Assembly: GCF_050410795.1 (NCBI RefSeq)
Contig: NZ_CP191258.1
Location: 4,154,001-4,218,000 of the forward strand
Reading direction: 5' to 3'
From: Fontivita pretiosa
GTDB lineage: Bacteria; Planctomycetota; Phycisphaerae; Tepidisphaerales; Tepidisphaeraceae
DNA length: 64,000 bases
The stretch's first letter is position 1. Every line of letters begins with the position of its first letter. Positions 15,568 to 23,538 of the stretch are shown in pieces. The position numbers and the translations under genes were made by a program. Below the pieces are notes generated by a model that made no database searches, was not told where the DNA came from, and worked only from the letters and a program-made list of their open reading frames with translations.

Positions 15568-17123
15568 GACACTCTCTTGTTCCATCGCCGGCTGATGTGC
15601 ACGGCGCGCATCTCGCCCACGAAGCCCCTGGGCCAGTGACCAAACAGGTCGCGGAAGCGGTGAGAAGCCCATCCGGGGTTGAAGCCCCTGGTGCTGGCGA
15701 CTTCGGCCAGGTGCTCAAAGACGGATCGCTTCTGTTCCTGTGTGGCGTGATGCGGATCGATCAGTTCGCCATTGGCCAGGACCGGCATGACGCCGAAGCG
15801 CTCCTGGAAGCGGTAGAGGCTCCAGCCCTGGCGGTAGCCCATCGCCATCCGTTCGGCTTCGATCAGGTTCCACACCTGGCGACGGTACTCGAAGCTGGAG
15901 TCGTCGAACTCATGCAGTTCACCAGCGCCATGAATGATTGGTCGTTCACGCTCGGCAGCGACCGGCACCCATCCACACTCGGGGCAGGCTGGAAGCTGCG
16001 TGTCGAACATCAACCCGCACTGCTGGCAGCGGCGGATGCCCAGCGGCTGCTCGTGCCCGACGCGGGTATCACCGTCGAGCGAGTAATCCAGCCGCCGCGT
16101 GACCAGCCCGTGAACGTGATGATTGCCGGCGTGGTCGAGGACGATCGCGCCGTCCTTGCCGTCGCACGCGCGCATCACCCGGCCGATCATCTGGAGGTGA
16201 AGATTCAGCGAAGCCGTGGGTCGCGCGATGATCGCACATTCCAGCGCCGGCAAATCCCAGCCCTCGGTGAGCACCATGCAGTTGCAGACGATCTGTGTCT
16301 GCCCCGACGCCAAACGCGCGAGAATCGCGTCGCGCTGGTCGCGGGGCGTGGCGCCGTCGAGGTGTTCAGCCGCGATGCCAGCACATCCAAACGCAGCAGC
16401 GATGGCCCGGGAGTGTTCGACATCCACGGCAAACGCAACGGTACGGCGCCCTTCGGCGCGCTTTACCCAGCTCGCCACGACGTCCGCGTTCAGTTCCGTT
16501 GTGTTGGTGCGCTTGGCCAGCGCGCCCAGGCTGTATTCGCCGGCGATGACTTTGACGCCACGGAGATCGGGAGACTTCGAGCACCACACTTTGGGCGCGT
16601 GCAGGATGCCACTGTCGCACAGATCCTTCGTCGTGGCGGCGACCACCAGCTCACCGAACAGATCGCCCAGGCCTCTGCCGTCCAGTCGAAACGGCGTTGC
16701 CGTCAGGCCGACTCGATGCGCATCGGGGTAGCAATCGAGGATCTCGCCATACGTTTGTGCCGTCGCATGATGGCACTCATCGATGACGATCAGCTCCGCG
16801 TGCGGCTTGTCCCGCCGCGCCAGTGTCTGCACCGATGCGACCTGGACCTGTGCCGCTGGCTCAGGCGCGTGGCCGGCCATGATGATGCCGACGGACAGGC
16901 CGTGGGCTCGCAGGCGATGGGCCGCCTGGTCGATCAACTCCTTTCGGTGAGCCAGCCAAAGCGTCGGCTTTGACCACTGCTCGACCAGGGCGGTTGCCAT
17001 CACCGTCTTGCCACTGCCCGTAGGAGCCACCAGGATCGGCCTGCGATCCAAGGCGCACCGAACACGTTCCACGGCGCGACGCTGGTAGTCGCGCAGCGTG
17101 TGCTTGCTGCTCGTGGCGTGCAT
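15564..17123 (-). CDS. SF2 DEAD/DEAH-box helicase
   Basis: A 519-residue helicase. Motif I is VAPTGSGKTVMATALV (about residues 32-47), motif II VIDECHHATA (about 112-121), motif III LTATPFR (about 138-144), and motif VI is seen as MIGRVMRACDG (about 310-320). The C-terminal part has a zinc-ribbon-like CQQCG...CPECG (about 355-375) followed by a helical tail. It resembles RadD/ComF-like phage helicases that unwind branched DNA. It sits between the candidate ssDNA-binding protein and the VRR-NUC nuclease, consistent with a recombination-dependent replication block. Confidence 0.92.
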   Translation of the reverse strand: MHATSSKHTLRDYQRRAVERVRCALDRRPILVAPTGSGKTVMATALVEQWSKPTLWLAHRKELIDQAAHRLRAHGLSVGIIMAGHAPEPAAQVQVASVQTLARRDKPHAELIVIDECHHATAQTYGEILDCYPDAHRVGLTATPFRLDGRGLGDLFGELVVAATTKDLCDSGILHAPKVWCSKSPDLRGVKVIAGEYSLGALAKRTNTTELNADVVASWVKRAEGRRTVAFAVDVEHSRAIAAAFGCAGIAAEHLDGATPRDQRDAILARLASGQTQIVCNCMVLTEGWDLPALECAIIARPTASLNLHLQMIGRVMRACDGKDGAIVLDHAGNHHVHGLVTRRLDYSLDGDTRVGHEQPLGIRRCQQCGLMFDTQLPACPECGWVPVAAERERPIIHGAGELHEFDDSSFEYRRQVWNLIEAERMAMGYRQGWSLYRFQERFGVMPVLANGELIDPHHATQEQKRSVFEHLAEVASTRGFNPGWASHRFRDLFGHWPRGFVGEMRAVHISRRWNKRVS

Positions 17124-17138
17124 GTTCCGCTTTACATT

Positions 17139-17894
17139 TCAGATCGGGACGATCCTTGATGGGGCCTGCTCCAGGGCGATCGCCCACTGCTGGGGCGTGA
17201 AGGCGTCGAGCTGCGTGTTGGGGAACAGCTCGCCGAGTACCCTGAACCACTCCTGCTCGATGTCCTTCTGTTCCCAGCCCCTGGGGCATTCCTTTGCGAA
17301 CGCCTGCCACGCCTGCTGCATCGTGGCAGTCCTCGCTGGCGCGGCTGTCGGCACCTTGGGCGCGGGCTTCGACGCTGTCGGCGGTGCAGGTGTGGCGGTG
17401 GGCTTGCCGGCGGGCTTGGGCGCAGGCGCTGGCGTCCCGCCAGCCAGGGCGCGGAGCCTGGAGCCCAGGCGCGCGCTCAGCGTCCGCCGCGCGTTGTCGT
17501 CCGCCCTGGGCACGCCCGCGGGCATGGCATCTTCGGCGTCGACGTAGCGCACCTTCAGTCGCTGCTTGCCGTCGTACTGCTCGAACTCCAGCTTGACCTG
17601 CACGACGAGCTGGCTGAAGTCGGCGTCCTGGAGCCACAGCGGGTCCCGGCCATCCCAGCCGAAGGCGGACTTGAGCTGGTCCAGCGTCACCGTGTTGATC
17701 GAGCCGTCCTTCTTCTCCAGGTAGAAGTAGCCGCTGATCGCCAGGTCCTGATCTGTGGCGATCCACTCGCCGTTGACCAGTTCCTGTATCAGGCCGAACT
17801 GGCAGACGAACGTCGCCAGGTTGTTCGGTCCTGTCTCGGCGACGCCGTGCTCCAGGATGGTTGCTTTGAATCGTCCTTCGCGGTCAGGCAACAT
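17139..17894 (-). CDS. Phage protein, candidate ssDNA-binding partner of Sak4-like ATPase
   Basis: A 251-residue protein starting 11 bases inside the end of the ATPase gene, with TGGGAGA upstream. The N-terminal 115 residues are rich in strands (KATILEHGVAETGPNNLATF, AISGYFYLEKKDG, VVQVKLEFEQYDGKQRLKV) and end in a basic segment. A Pro/Ala/Lys-rich linker (about 155-190) joins it to a C-terminal helical region with WEQKDIEQEWFRVLGELFP. Sak4-type recombinase genes are often found next to an SSB, and a compact beta domain plus a flexible linker would suit that role. There is no acidic SSB tip, so the call is only a suggestion from context. Confidence 0.5.
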   Translation of the reverse strand: MLPDREGRFKATILEHGVAETGPNNLATFVCQFGLIQELVNGEWIATDQDLAISGYFYLEKKDGSINTVTLDQLKSAFGWDGRDPLWLQDADFSQLVVQVKLEFEQYDGKQRLKVRYVDAEDAMPAGVPRADDNARRTLSARLGSRLRALAGGTPAPAPKPAGKPTATPAPPTASKPAPKVPTAAPARTATMQQAWQAFAKECPRGWEQKDIEQEWFRVLGELFPNTQLDAFTPQQWAIALEQAPSRIVPI

Positions 17895-18750
17895 GGTTGT
17901 CTCCCAAAAGGTTGGTCCAGAGGGTCGAGTCGAACTTCGATAGCGGAAGGGGCTGACTGAGCGTGCGGCTCTTGGCCATGCAGTGGGGCAGCTCGTTGGG
18001 ATAGATCGTGCGACTTCCGCTGCCCGAGCCTTTGCCGTCCTTGACCGCCACGTCGTAGCCGACGAACAGCACGTGATCGGCCCACTCGCGCACGCGCAGG
18101 CGAATGGACGACTTGCCCGACGCCGGCGACTGCAAGCGAGGCTCGTAGCGAATCCAGTCCTCGCCGTCGGGGTTGGGAACCGACGCGGTGCAGTCGTGAC
18201 AGATCAGGATCACGTGCAGGCCGGCGCGGGTGTGCTGGTCCAGATCCCCCAGCAGCGTGAGGAATGTGTCGTAGACGTGGCTGTAGCCCTTGCCAAAGCC
18301 ATAGTCCTCGATGCGCTGCACGCGCTGGCCCTTCTCGTGGGGCACGCTCGCCAGCGTGTGTTCGACGGCCAGCTCCTCGGCGCGGGTGGCGCTGTCGATG
18401 ACGATGGTCCTGATGCCGTCCCAGCCATCGGCATGCAGGGCGTCGCGGATGTTCTGCCAGGTTCGGATGCCGCTGACGGGGCGCAGGTCCAGCTTCGCCG
18501 GCGCATCGGCGAGCTGCTGCTTGAGGCGTGGCAGCGAGTCGTCCAGATCGAAGAACGCCACGGGTCCGGGCGCCGTGGCCGCAAGCGTCGTCTTGCCGAT
18601 GCCGCCGGGGCCGAACAGGACGATGCGATGGCCGTTGCCGTCGGAAATGGGGCCGAACGCAACGGCGGTGCGCTGGCGCGTTGGCGGCTCGTGGTTGCTG
18701 GCGCGTGTGCGCGGCATCGCCGGCGACGGTCTGGTCGGTAGCCAAGTCAC
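17884..18750 (-). CDS. Sak4-like AAA/RecA-fold ATPase
   Basis: A 288-residue protein read from a GTG at 18750 (AAGGAG seven bases upstream; the GTGA overlaps the preceding stop). After an N-terminal lead, the core shows Walker A FGPGGIGKTTLAATAPGP (about residues 44-61), AFFDLDDS and Walker B TIVIDSAT (about 110-117), with VILICHD later. This matches the AAA_24/phage nucleotide-binding family that includes the single-strand annealing and recombination ATPase Sak4. It would pair phage DNA ends together with the adjacent RecB/Cas4-like nuclease and a candidate ssDNA-binding protein. Confidence 0.85.
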   Translation of the reverse strand: MTWLPTRPSPAMPRTRASNHEPPTRQRTAVAFGPISDGNGHRIVLFGPGGIGKTTLAATAPGPVAFFDLDDSLPRLKQQLADAPAKLDLRPVSGIRTWQNIRDALHADGWDGIRTIVIDSATRAEELAVEHTLASVPHEKGQRVQRIEDYGFGKGYSHVYDTFLTLLGDLDQHTRAGLHVILICHDCTASVPNPDGEDWIRYEPRLQSPASGKSSIRLRVREWADHVLFVGYDVAVKDGKGSGSGSRTIYPNELPHCMAKSRTLSQPLPLSKFDSTLWTNLLGDNHVA

Positions 18751-19709
18751 AGGCAGTCTCCTTGGGAGGCCTCGCCTCCGGTCTGAAGTTCGGGATGCAC
18801 GTCGCTCAGGATTTCGTATCCCACCGGCGGTGCATCGACCTTGACGTGCATGCAGTTCAGGCACAGATCGGCGTAGGGGCAGTACGGGCAGGTCATCCGC
18901 CCGACATTGCGGAACCAGCGGTCGGCGCGCTGGGCGTGGCGAAGCTGCGCCGCCTGCTGCCACAGCTCCAGGCGGTACTCCGCAAGCTCGTCTTCCAGTC
19001 GCGGCACTTCGCGCCGGGCGAAGTAGCAGTCGGGCCGCTGGCCAATGTCGCCGAGCAGGCGCTGGCCGTACTGCTGCGGCGTCTCGTCCTTGCGCAGGCG
19101 GATCGTGGGTTTGCGCGTGACATCGTAAATGACTGTAGAAACGTCGAACCCCAGCGCCCGGGCGCCCAGCACATATTGGCTGATCTGGCCGTCGCACCGC
19201 AGACGCAGCCAGTAGTTGCTGTCAGTTGCGATGTCCTCGCCGGCGGTCTTGTACTCCAGCACGGCCAGGCGCCCGTCGGGCAGCTTGACAATGGCGTCGA
19301 TCTTCCCGGCGAGCAGGAAGATGCGACTGGCATGTCCGCTGCCGGGATTGATCAGCGGCGTCTGGAAGACCTGCTCGACGGCGACGACCTGAAGATCATC
19401 GTTGCTGTATCGCCAGAAGTGGCCGGCGAGGAGCTGGCGGAGCGTTTGGCGCTGGACCGCCCACTCAACGGGGTCCGCCCACTGCGGGACCTGCTCGTAG
19501 CCAGCCGTCGCCCGGGCCATCGCCGTCGCGTCATCCGCGCCGCGGTTGTGTGCTTCCAGTCCCGCGTGGTACGCGCCGCCGAAGCGCAGCGCCTCCGCCG
19601 ATCGCACGCGGCTCAGGCCCAGTTCGTAGCGGTAGTAGTGCTTACGCGGGCACGTCCGCAGCGTCGCCAGGCGCGACGAGGTGAGAAGCTGGAGCTTTCG
19701 GTTCACCAT
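18747..19709 (-). CDS. PD-(D/E)XK nuclease, Cas4/RecB-like with Fe-S cysteines
   Basis: A 320-residue exonuclease of the RecB/Cas4 type. An N-terminal SSRLATLRTCPRKHYYRYEL (about residues 11-30) supplies the first Cys, the catalytic core is AGKIDAIVKLPDGRLAVLEY with following KT (about 132-153; D and ExK), and QISQYVLGA is the QxxxY motif (about 174-182). The C-terminal CPYCPYADLCLNC (about 281-293) gives the other cysteines of a likely [4Fe-4S] cluster. It probably trims phage DNA ends for annealing by the adjacent Sak4-like ATPase. No Cas genes or CRISPR array accompany it, so this is a phage recombination enzyme and not an adaptation protein. Confidence 0.9.
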   Translation of the reverse strand: MVNRKLQLLTSSRLATLRTCPRKHYYRYELGLSRVRSAEALRFGGAYHAGLEAHNRGADDATAMARATAGYEQVPQWADPVEWAVQRQTLRQLLAGHFWRYSNDDLQVVAVEQVFQTPLINPGSGHASRIFLLAGKIDAIVKLPDGRLAVLEYKTAGEDIATDSNYWLRLRCDGQISQYVLGARALGFDVSTVIYDVTRKPTIRLRKDETPQQYGQRLLGDIGQRPDCYFARREVPRLEDELAEYRLELWQQAAQLRHAQRADRWFRNVGRMTCPYCPYADLCLNCMHVKVDAPPVGYEILSDVHPELQTGGEASQGDCL

Positions 19710-19885
19710 AGCCAGGCTCCGAGCAGCACTCCGGCGATGAAGTAGAAGAGGACGATGATGACCCAGCCGGCGATGGCGCCTTCGTTGGGTCCGGGTGCTC
19801 TGTCCCGGCCGCCGTACGTCATGTCGCCAGCGCCATCGCTCTGGCCGACACGATCAAGGCGGGGGTTGTGATCGTGCTGCTGCAT
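19703..19885 (-). CDS. Small single-pass membrane protein
   Basis: A 60-residue protein. The ATG at 19885 has GAGGC upstream and follows the DUF1580-like gene by 17 bases; its stop overlaps the nuclease start by seven. A hydrophilic N-terminal 38 residues precede one strong transmembrane helix (GWVIIVLFYFIAGVLLGAWL, about 40-59). Such proteins in phage early regions may be superinfection-exclusion factors or inhibitors, but there is no sequence evidence for a specific role. Confidence 0.6.
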   Translation of the reverse strand: MQQHDHNPRLDRVGQSDGAGDMTYGGRDRAPGPNEGAIAGWVIIVLFYFIAGVLLGAWLW

Positions 19886-19902
19886 CCGGCGCCTCGTGAA
19901 AC

Positions 19903-20229
19903 TCAAACCCCGATCCGGTCCAGGAACCGGTTCGCCTCGGCGATGGAGGCTTGGCGGATGGCCTGGGCAGACCCGGGCGGGCGCGGCGTTGGCTCGTCGC
20001 CGACCATGGGCTTGTCCGCCGCAGCCAACGTCTGGAAGAAGCGGCTGATCGCCTGCTTGCTCGTGGCGATGTTGCGGCCGACGCGGATGTACTCCAGCCG
20101 CACTCCCTTGATGCCCCTGCGGCACCATCGCCACAACGTCGGAATGGACGGCCGCCTGCCGTTGCAGCGGGGCACAAGCCTGGTGGCCTCCGCCAGCGTC
20201 AGGACTGTCTCGGTCTCGATGTCGATCAT
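19903..20229 (-). CDS. DUF1580-like helix-turn-helix protein (excisionase-like)
   Basis: A 108-residue protein starting at ATG 20229 with GGAGG upstream. The core LTLAEATRLVPRCNGRRPSI and TLWRWCRRGIKGVRLEYIRV (about residues 10-50), then SKQAISRFF, follows the DUF1580 pattern common in planctomycetes, a winged-helix/MerR-like fold similar to excisionases. It lies directly downstream of the integrase, so it may direct excision or regulate early transcription. Two 18-base direct repeats sit just upstream of its start and could be its binding sites. Confidence 0.78.
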   Translation of the reverse strand: MIDIETETVLTLAEATRLVPRCNGRRPSIPTLWRWCRRGIKGVRLEYIRVGRNIATSKQAISRFFQTLAAADKPMVGDEPTPRPPGSAQAIRQASIAEANRFLDRIGV

Positions 20230-20284
20230 GCGATTGCACCTCCGTCGTGACGGTTCGGAGCATCGCACGTTTTTTCGCGGCTTG

Positions 20285-20324
20285 GGGGCGCGCAAGGGCC
20301 GCCTAAGGGGCGCGCAAGGGCCGC
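20285..20324. repeat. Two 18-bp direct repeats upstream of the DUF1580-like gene
   Basis: GGGGCGCGCAAGGGCCGC occurs at 20285-20302 and again at 20307-20324, a 22-base period. The repeats lie in the 177-base gap between the integrase stop and the DUF1580-like start, 56 to 95 bases upstream of that start. Tandem sites two helical turns apart are typical for excisionase or repressor binding. The rest of the gap is unremarkable apart from a T-rich run at about 20271-20276. Confidence 0.6.
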
Positions 20325-20406
20325 GCACAGACGAAAAGGGCTTGCAGTCGTGTTGGCCGATTCCGGGCCGTTGCCTGGGAATGCACCAGATGCTGGCGTG
20401 GCAGGT

Positions 20407-21696
20407 TCAGCCGATTCGCATCATCACCTGCTCGACTTTGGCCAGGTCGCGCTCGGCGTAGACGGCATCGGTGAGCTGGGCACTGGAGTGGCCCAGCGCA
20501 AGTTGCGCCGCCTCCAAACCGAATTCGCGGCGGATCATGGTCGCGGCGCTATGACGCAGCTGGTGCGGATGCCAGCGGTGGGCCTTGCGAAACGCCTTGA
20601 TCTGCTGCTTCTGCTCGGCGGTCAGCCGGGCCAGATACTGCTTTCGGGTCTCCGGCTTGCCTTGCTCGTTGAGCCCCGGCGCCAGATGCTGCGGCAGAGC
20701 AAACGCGCGATCGCAAGCTCGCTCGATGGCACGGGCGTAGGTTTTGGGAGTGTAGTAGTCGCCGGGTCTGCGCTGCGGGCGCTTCCTGAGGTTGCTGCCA
20801 GGTCGATTTCCGCATGACAGCGGCGTCTTGCGGACCTGATGCAGCATCTGCCGCCGCTCGTGCTCGGCTTCGGCGGGACTGAACAGGCAGCGATCGTCGG
20901 GACGCAGCAGGAACGGAGTGAGCACCGCCTGCGCCTTGGGTCCGAAGTAGATCGTGCGGATCTTTCCGTGCAGCGCTGTCTTGTGCTTCTGCGGGCGGTA
21001 GGTCCAGATCGCCCGCGAGCGGTCGATGTCGCCGGGGCGAAGCTTGAGCAGTTCCCCGCCGCGGGCGCCGGTCAGCAGTTGCAGGTCCACCAGTGCCCGG
21101 ACCTGCCGGCTCAGAAACGGTCTGACCGCCTGGACCTGCTCCAGCGGCACGCCGCGCACCGGATCGCTTTCGCGCGCGGTGGTCCGCCCGTATCGCAATC
21201 CGGTCACCGCTTGCAGCCCGTGGAAGATGTTCGAAGGCAGCAGTTGCTGAGCCACGCCCCAGCGGAAGACCGCCTTGACGCGGCTGAGCATCAGGTTCAC
21301 GCTGCGTCGGCACCAGCCGGCGTCGATCATCTGCTGGCGCACCGCCTGCAGCGCCAGCGGTCCAAACTCGCAAGCGCGGGTGTCGCCGTAGAGCTGACGC
21401 AGGTGTCGGGTGGCGCGGCGGTATTTCTGGATCTCGTAATCGGGCTCGGCACCGCCGGGGCAGTAGTGGGAAATGGCCCAGGCGAAAAAGCGGGCGAGAA
21501 GTTCCGCCACAGTCAGCTCGCAGGGCGGGACGGGCAACTGCCTGCCGGCCGCCAGCCACTGGGCGATCATGCGGTCGTATTTGTTGCGGGTCCGCGGGTC
21601 GTCGTGCCGGCCGAGGTACAGGGCCTTTTTGTTGATGACGACGTACGCCTGACCCGTGGCCTTGTGAAGCCGCAGGGCGGGGATGCGGGTGGTCAC
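20407..21696 (-). CDS. int: Tyrosine integrase/recombinase
   Basis: A 429-residue site-specific recombinase. The start is a GTG at 21696 with AGGAGA before it; the frame continues open through the tRNA, which is not coding. An N-terminal arm-binding region (about residues 1-60) and SAM-like core-binding region (about 70-185) precede the catalytic domain. This domain has the first Arg in LLTGARGGELLKLRPGDI (about 210), HQLRHSAATMIRREFG (about 376-391, HxxR), LGHSS (about 398) and the nucleophile Tyr in DAVYAERDL (about 408-416). It inserts the phage at the adjacent tRNA-Gly. A region of about 60 residues between the Arg box and HxxR is longer than in small integrases. Confidence 0.94.
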   Translation of the reverse strand: MTTRIPALRLHKATGQAYVVINKKALYLGRHDDPRTRNKYDRMIAQWLAAGRQLPVPPCELTVAELLARFFAWAISHYCPGGAEPDYEIQKYRRATRHLRQLYGDTRACEFGPLALQAVRQQMIDAGWCRRSVNLMLSRVKAVFRWGVAQQLLPSNIFHGLQAVTGLRYGRTTARESDPVRGVPLEQVQAVRPFLSRQVRALVDLQLLTGARGGELLKLRPGDIDRSRAIWTYRPQKHKTALHGKIRTIYFGPKAQAVLTPFLLRPDDRCLFSPAEAEHERRQMLHQVRKTPLSCGNRPGSNLRKRPQRRPGDYYTPKTYARAIERACDRAFALPQHLAPGLNEQGKPETRKQYLARLTAEQKQQIKAFRKAHRWHPHQLRHSAATMIRREFGLEAAQLALGHSSAQLTDAVYAERDLAKVEQVMMRIG

Positions 21697-21834
21697 GGCG
21701 CGTCTCCTGGATCCAAGGCGGCGCGGAGCACGGGCAGAAGCAGTAGTACTACGCGCGTTTTGACTCAGGTTACGGTCATGCCCTGGGACAGGAGGTGCGC
21801 CGCTACACACGGCGCCCACGTAACTTGCGGATAC

Positions 21835-21906
21835 AGCGGGCGATGGGATTCGAACCCACGACGTCAGCCTTGGGAAGGCTGCATTCTGCCACTGAATTAC
21901 GCCCGC
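21835..21906 (-). tRNA. tRNA-Gly (anticodon CCC)
   Basis: The minus strand folds as a cloverleaf: acceptor GCGGGCG paired with CGCCCGC and discriminator T, D arm, anticodon stem CAGCC/GGCTG around loop TTCCCAA with anticodon CCC, and T arm GTGGG-TTCGAAT-CCCAT. CCA is not encoded. It reads GGG codons. The gene ends 138 bases upstream of the integrase start and is the likely attachment site of the prophage. The 3' half of the gene would be rebuilt by phage DNA after integration. Confidence 0.95.
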
Positions 21907-22028
21907 AACCTCGGTAGGCCGCGTTACAGTCCTGCGGCCAATGGATTGCTTAATGCTACACACTGCCCCGACAGACTTCAACCATGGGCCGGATTGAAGC
22001 TGGCCCTGGGTGCGAGTCGCCCGTTGCG

Positions 22029-22607
22029 TCAGGGCGGCGGTTGATCCAGGGCGGACTGAACCGCCTGGCGAATTTTTTCGGGCGTTTGCTCGCCAAAGCC
22101 GACGATCATGTCGCGCACCACGCCGTCGCGGCCGACGATCAGTGTTACGGGGATCAGGTTGATGCCGAAGTTTTTGGTCGCCAGGCCCTCGGCATCAAGC
22201 GGAACGGTGAACGTGAAGCCCTCGTTCTTGACGTAGTCGCGGGCCTTTTCCTCCGTTTCCTTGCCGAGCCGGGTGCAGTTGACGGCCCAGACTTTCAATC
22301 CGCGCGAGCGCAACTCCGGGTCCGTGCTCATGGCCTGGACGTGAGGCAGGGATTTCCTGCACGGGCCGCACCACGTTGCCCAGAAATCCATGAGAACCAC
22401 GTTGCCCTTTTCGTCGGCGAGATTGACTATCTGGCCGTCGAGGGTTGTGGCGGTGAACTGCGGCGCTGGCTGGCCGACCAGCGCCGGCCCGAAGGCCTTT
22501 GCCGGCATCGTGGCCGGCGCGTTCCTGCTGGCGTCGGGTTCCTCCGCCGCGGCGGGAAAGACCAGCATCGCCACTACAGCGGCTACCGTTGTCGTGATCA
22601 GTGTCAT
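22029..22607 (-). CDS. TlpA-like secreted thioredoxin
   Basis: A 192-residue thiol-disulfide protein. The ATG at 22607 begins a signal peptide (TLITTTVAAVVAMLVFPAAA); a TTG two codons upstream fits the AAAGGAG ribosome site better, so the start may be 22613. The thioredoxin domain has the active site FWATWCGPCRK (about residues 80-90) and the cis-proline LIPVTLIVG. It would reduce or isomerise disulfides outside the cytoplasm, as in cytochrome c maturation. A close paralogue lies just upstream; the two probably arose by tandem duplication. Confidence 0.88.
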   Translation of the reverse strand: MTLITTTVAAVVAMLVFPAAAEEPDASRNAPATMPAKAFGPALVGQPAPQFTATTLDGQIVNLADEKGNVVLMDFWATWCGPCRKSLPHVQAMSTDPELRSRGLKVWAVNCTRLGKETEEKARDYVKNEGFTFTVPLDAEGLATKNFGINLIPVTLIVGRDGVVRDMIVGFGEQTPEKIRQAVQSALDQPPP

Positions 22608-22743
22608 CCGCAAGCGAATCACTCCTTTACTCGTTGTGGTCAATTGTCGGTTGAATGGGAGGCAGTGGGCCTGGCCCGTCGCTGCCGTGGCGGCGGGCCA
22701 GGCCTGTTGATGCGAGCTTGATCAATCACGGCGAGCGGCTCGA

Positions 22744-23301
22744 TCAGGTGGTGCCGCCTTCCTTCAGCGCCGCCTCGATCGCATCGTGCAGGCGTTTTAC
22801 GCTTTCCTCGCCGCCGAAGCCGATGAACACGTTCTTGATCGTGCCGTCGCGTCCGACGATCACCTGGGTTGGGATGCCGCGAACCAGGTACTGTTGCAGC
22901 ACCTTCCCGTCGGCGTCCATCGGCACGGTAAAGGTGTAGTTGTTCTGCTTGATGAACTTCTCGACCTGCTCGTTCTTTTCGCGTGCGTTGACTGCCCAGA
23001 CCTTCAGGCCGCGTTCGGCCAGGGCCTTATCGGCGCTGATCTGCTGCACGTGGGGAAGGGCGGCAACGCAGGGTCCGCACCAGGTCGCCCAGAAGTCCAG
23101 CAGCACGACGCTGCCCTTCTGCTCGGAGAGCGTGACGGTCTTGCCATCCAGAGTCTGGAGCGAAAAGTCCGGCGCGGGCTTGCCCTTGAGAGACTGGGTA
23201 TCGGCGCTTCTGTCCTGCGCCAGGGCGATGGACCAACCGGCCAGCGCGACGGCGCAGGCCAGCACTGCAAACCCGACGAAATAGCGACGGCGAGTGTTCA
23301 T
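22744..23301 (-). CDS. TlpA-like secreted thioredoxin (paralogue)
   Basis: A 185-residue protein starting at ATG 23301 with GGGAGG upstream. A signal peptide/anchor (RRYFVGFAVLACAVALAGWS) is followed by a redoxin domain, KGKPAPDFSLQTLDGKTVTL, with active site FWATWCGPC (about residues 72-80) and cis-Pro RGIPTQVIVG. It shares the same layout and many residues with the gene 137 bases downstream (LKVWAVN, TFTVP.DA). The pair probably forms an operon of exported redox proteins. No cytochrome biogenesis genes are in the window to fix the substrate. Confidence 0.88.
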   Translation of the reverse strand: MNTRRRYFVGFAVLACAVALAGWSIALAQDRSADTQSLKGKPAPDFSLQTLDGKTVTLSEQKGSVVLLDFWATWCGPCVAALPHVQQISADKALAERGLKVWAVNAREKNEQVEKFIKQNNYTFTVPMDADGKVLQQYLVRGIPTQVIVGRDGTIKNVFIGFGGEESVKRLHDAIEAALKEGGTT

Positions 23302-23538
23302 GGGATCCTCCCAAAGTGGTGGAATGGTTGCAGGCGTCGCATGTCGGGCGACGCTCGCCGCCGCGACCGCAACGCCTCTGCCGATATCTATCATAGACCC
23401 GCCAAAACCCCAAAAGTTGCCGCGGGTGAGGATTTCCCGCAATGCTCGCGGGTGGCCTGGCTTTTGGCGAATCGGGGAAGATTTGTTGGCGGAATGCGAC
23501 CTGGCAGGCGACAATGCGACCCATCAACAGGAGCTTGC

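Larger units (their letters stand above)
1..21834. mobile_element. Prophage (partial), integrated at tRNA-Gly
   Basis: A block of minus-strand genes reads from a tyrosine integrase beside tRNA-Gly leftwards through recombination, replication, DNA modification and packaging genes to the portal and capsid. Stop and start codons overlap repeatedly (ATGA or TGATG junctions at 3066, 4147, 7334, 11170, 11700, 15564 and 18747), which indicates long co-transcribed units. The capsid gene runs off the left edge, so the tail genes and the distal att site are not visible. The right boundary is set at the 3' end of the tRNA because integrases of this class commonly target that position. The exact att core cannot be seen with one end only. 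Confidence 0.93.

Noticed and set aside
18747..19709. CRISPR adaptation Cas4
   Set aside because: Motifs are Cas4/RecB-like, but there is no cas1, cas2 or array; the Sak4-like neighbour shows a phage recombination role.
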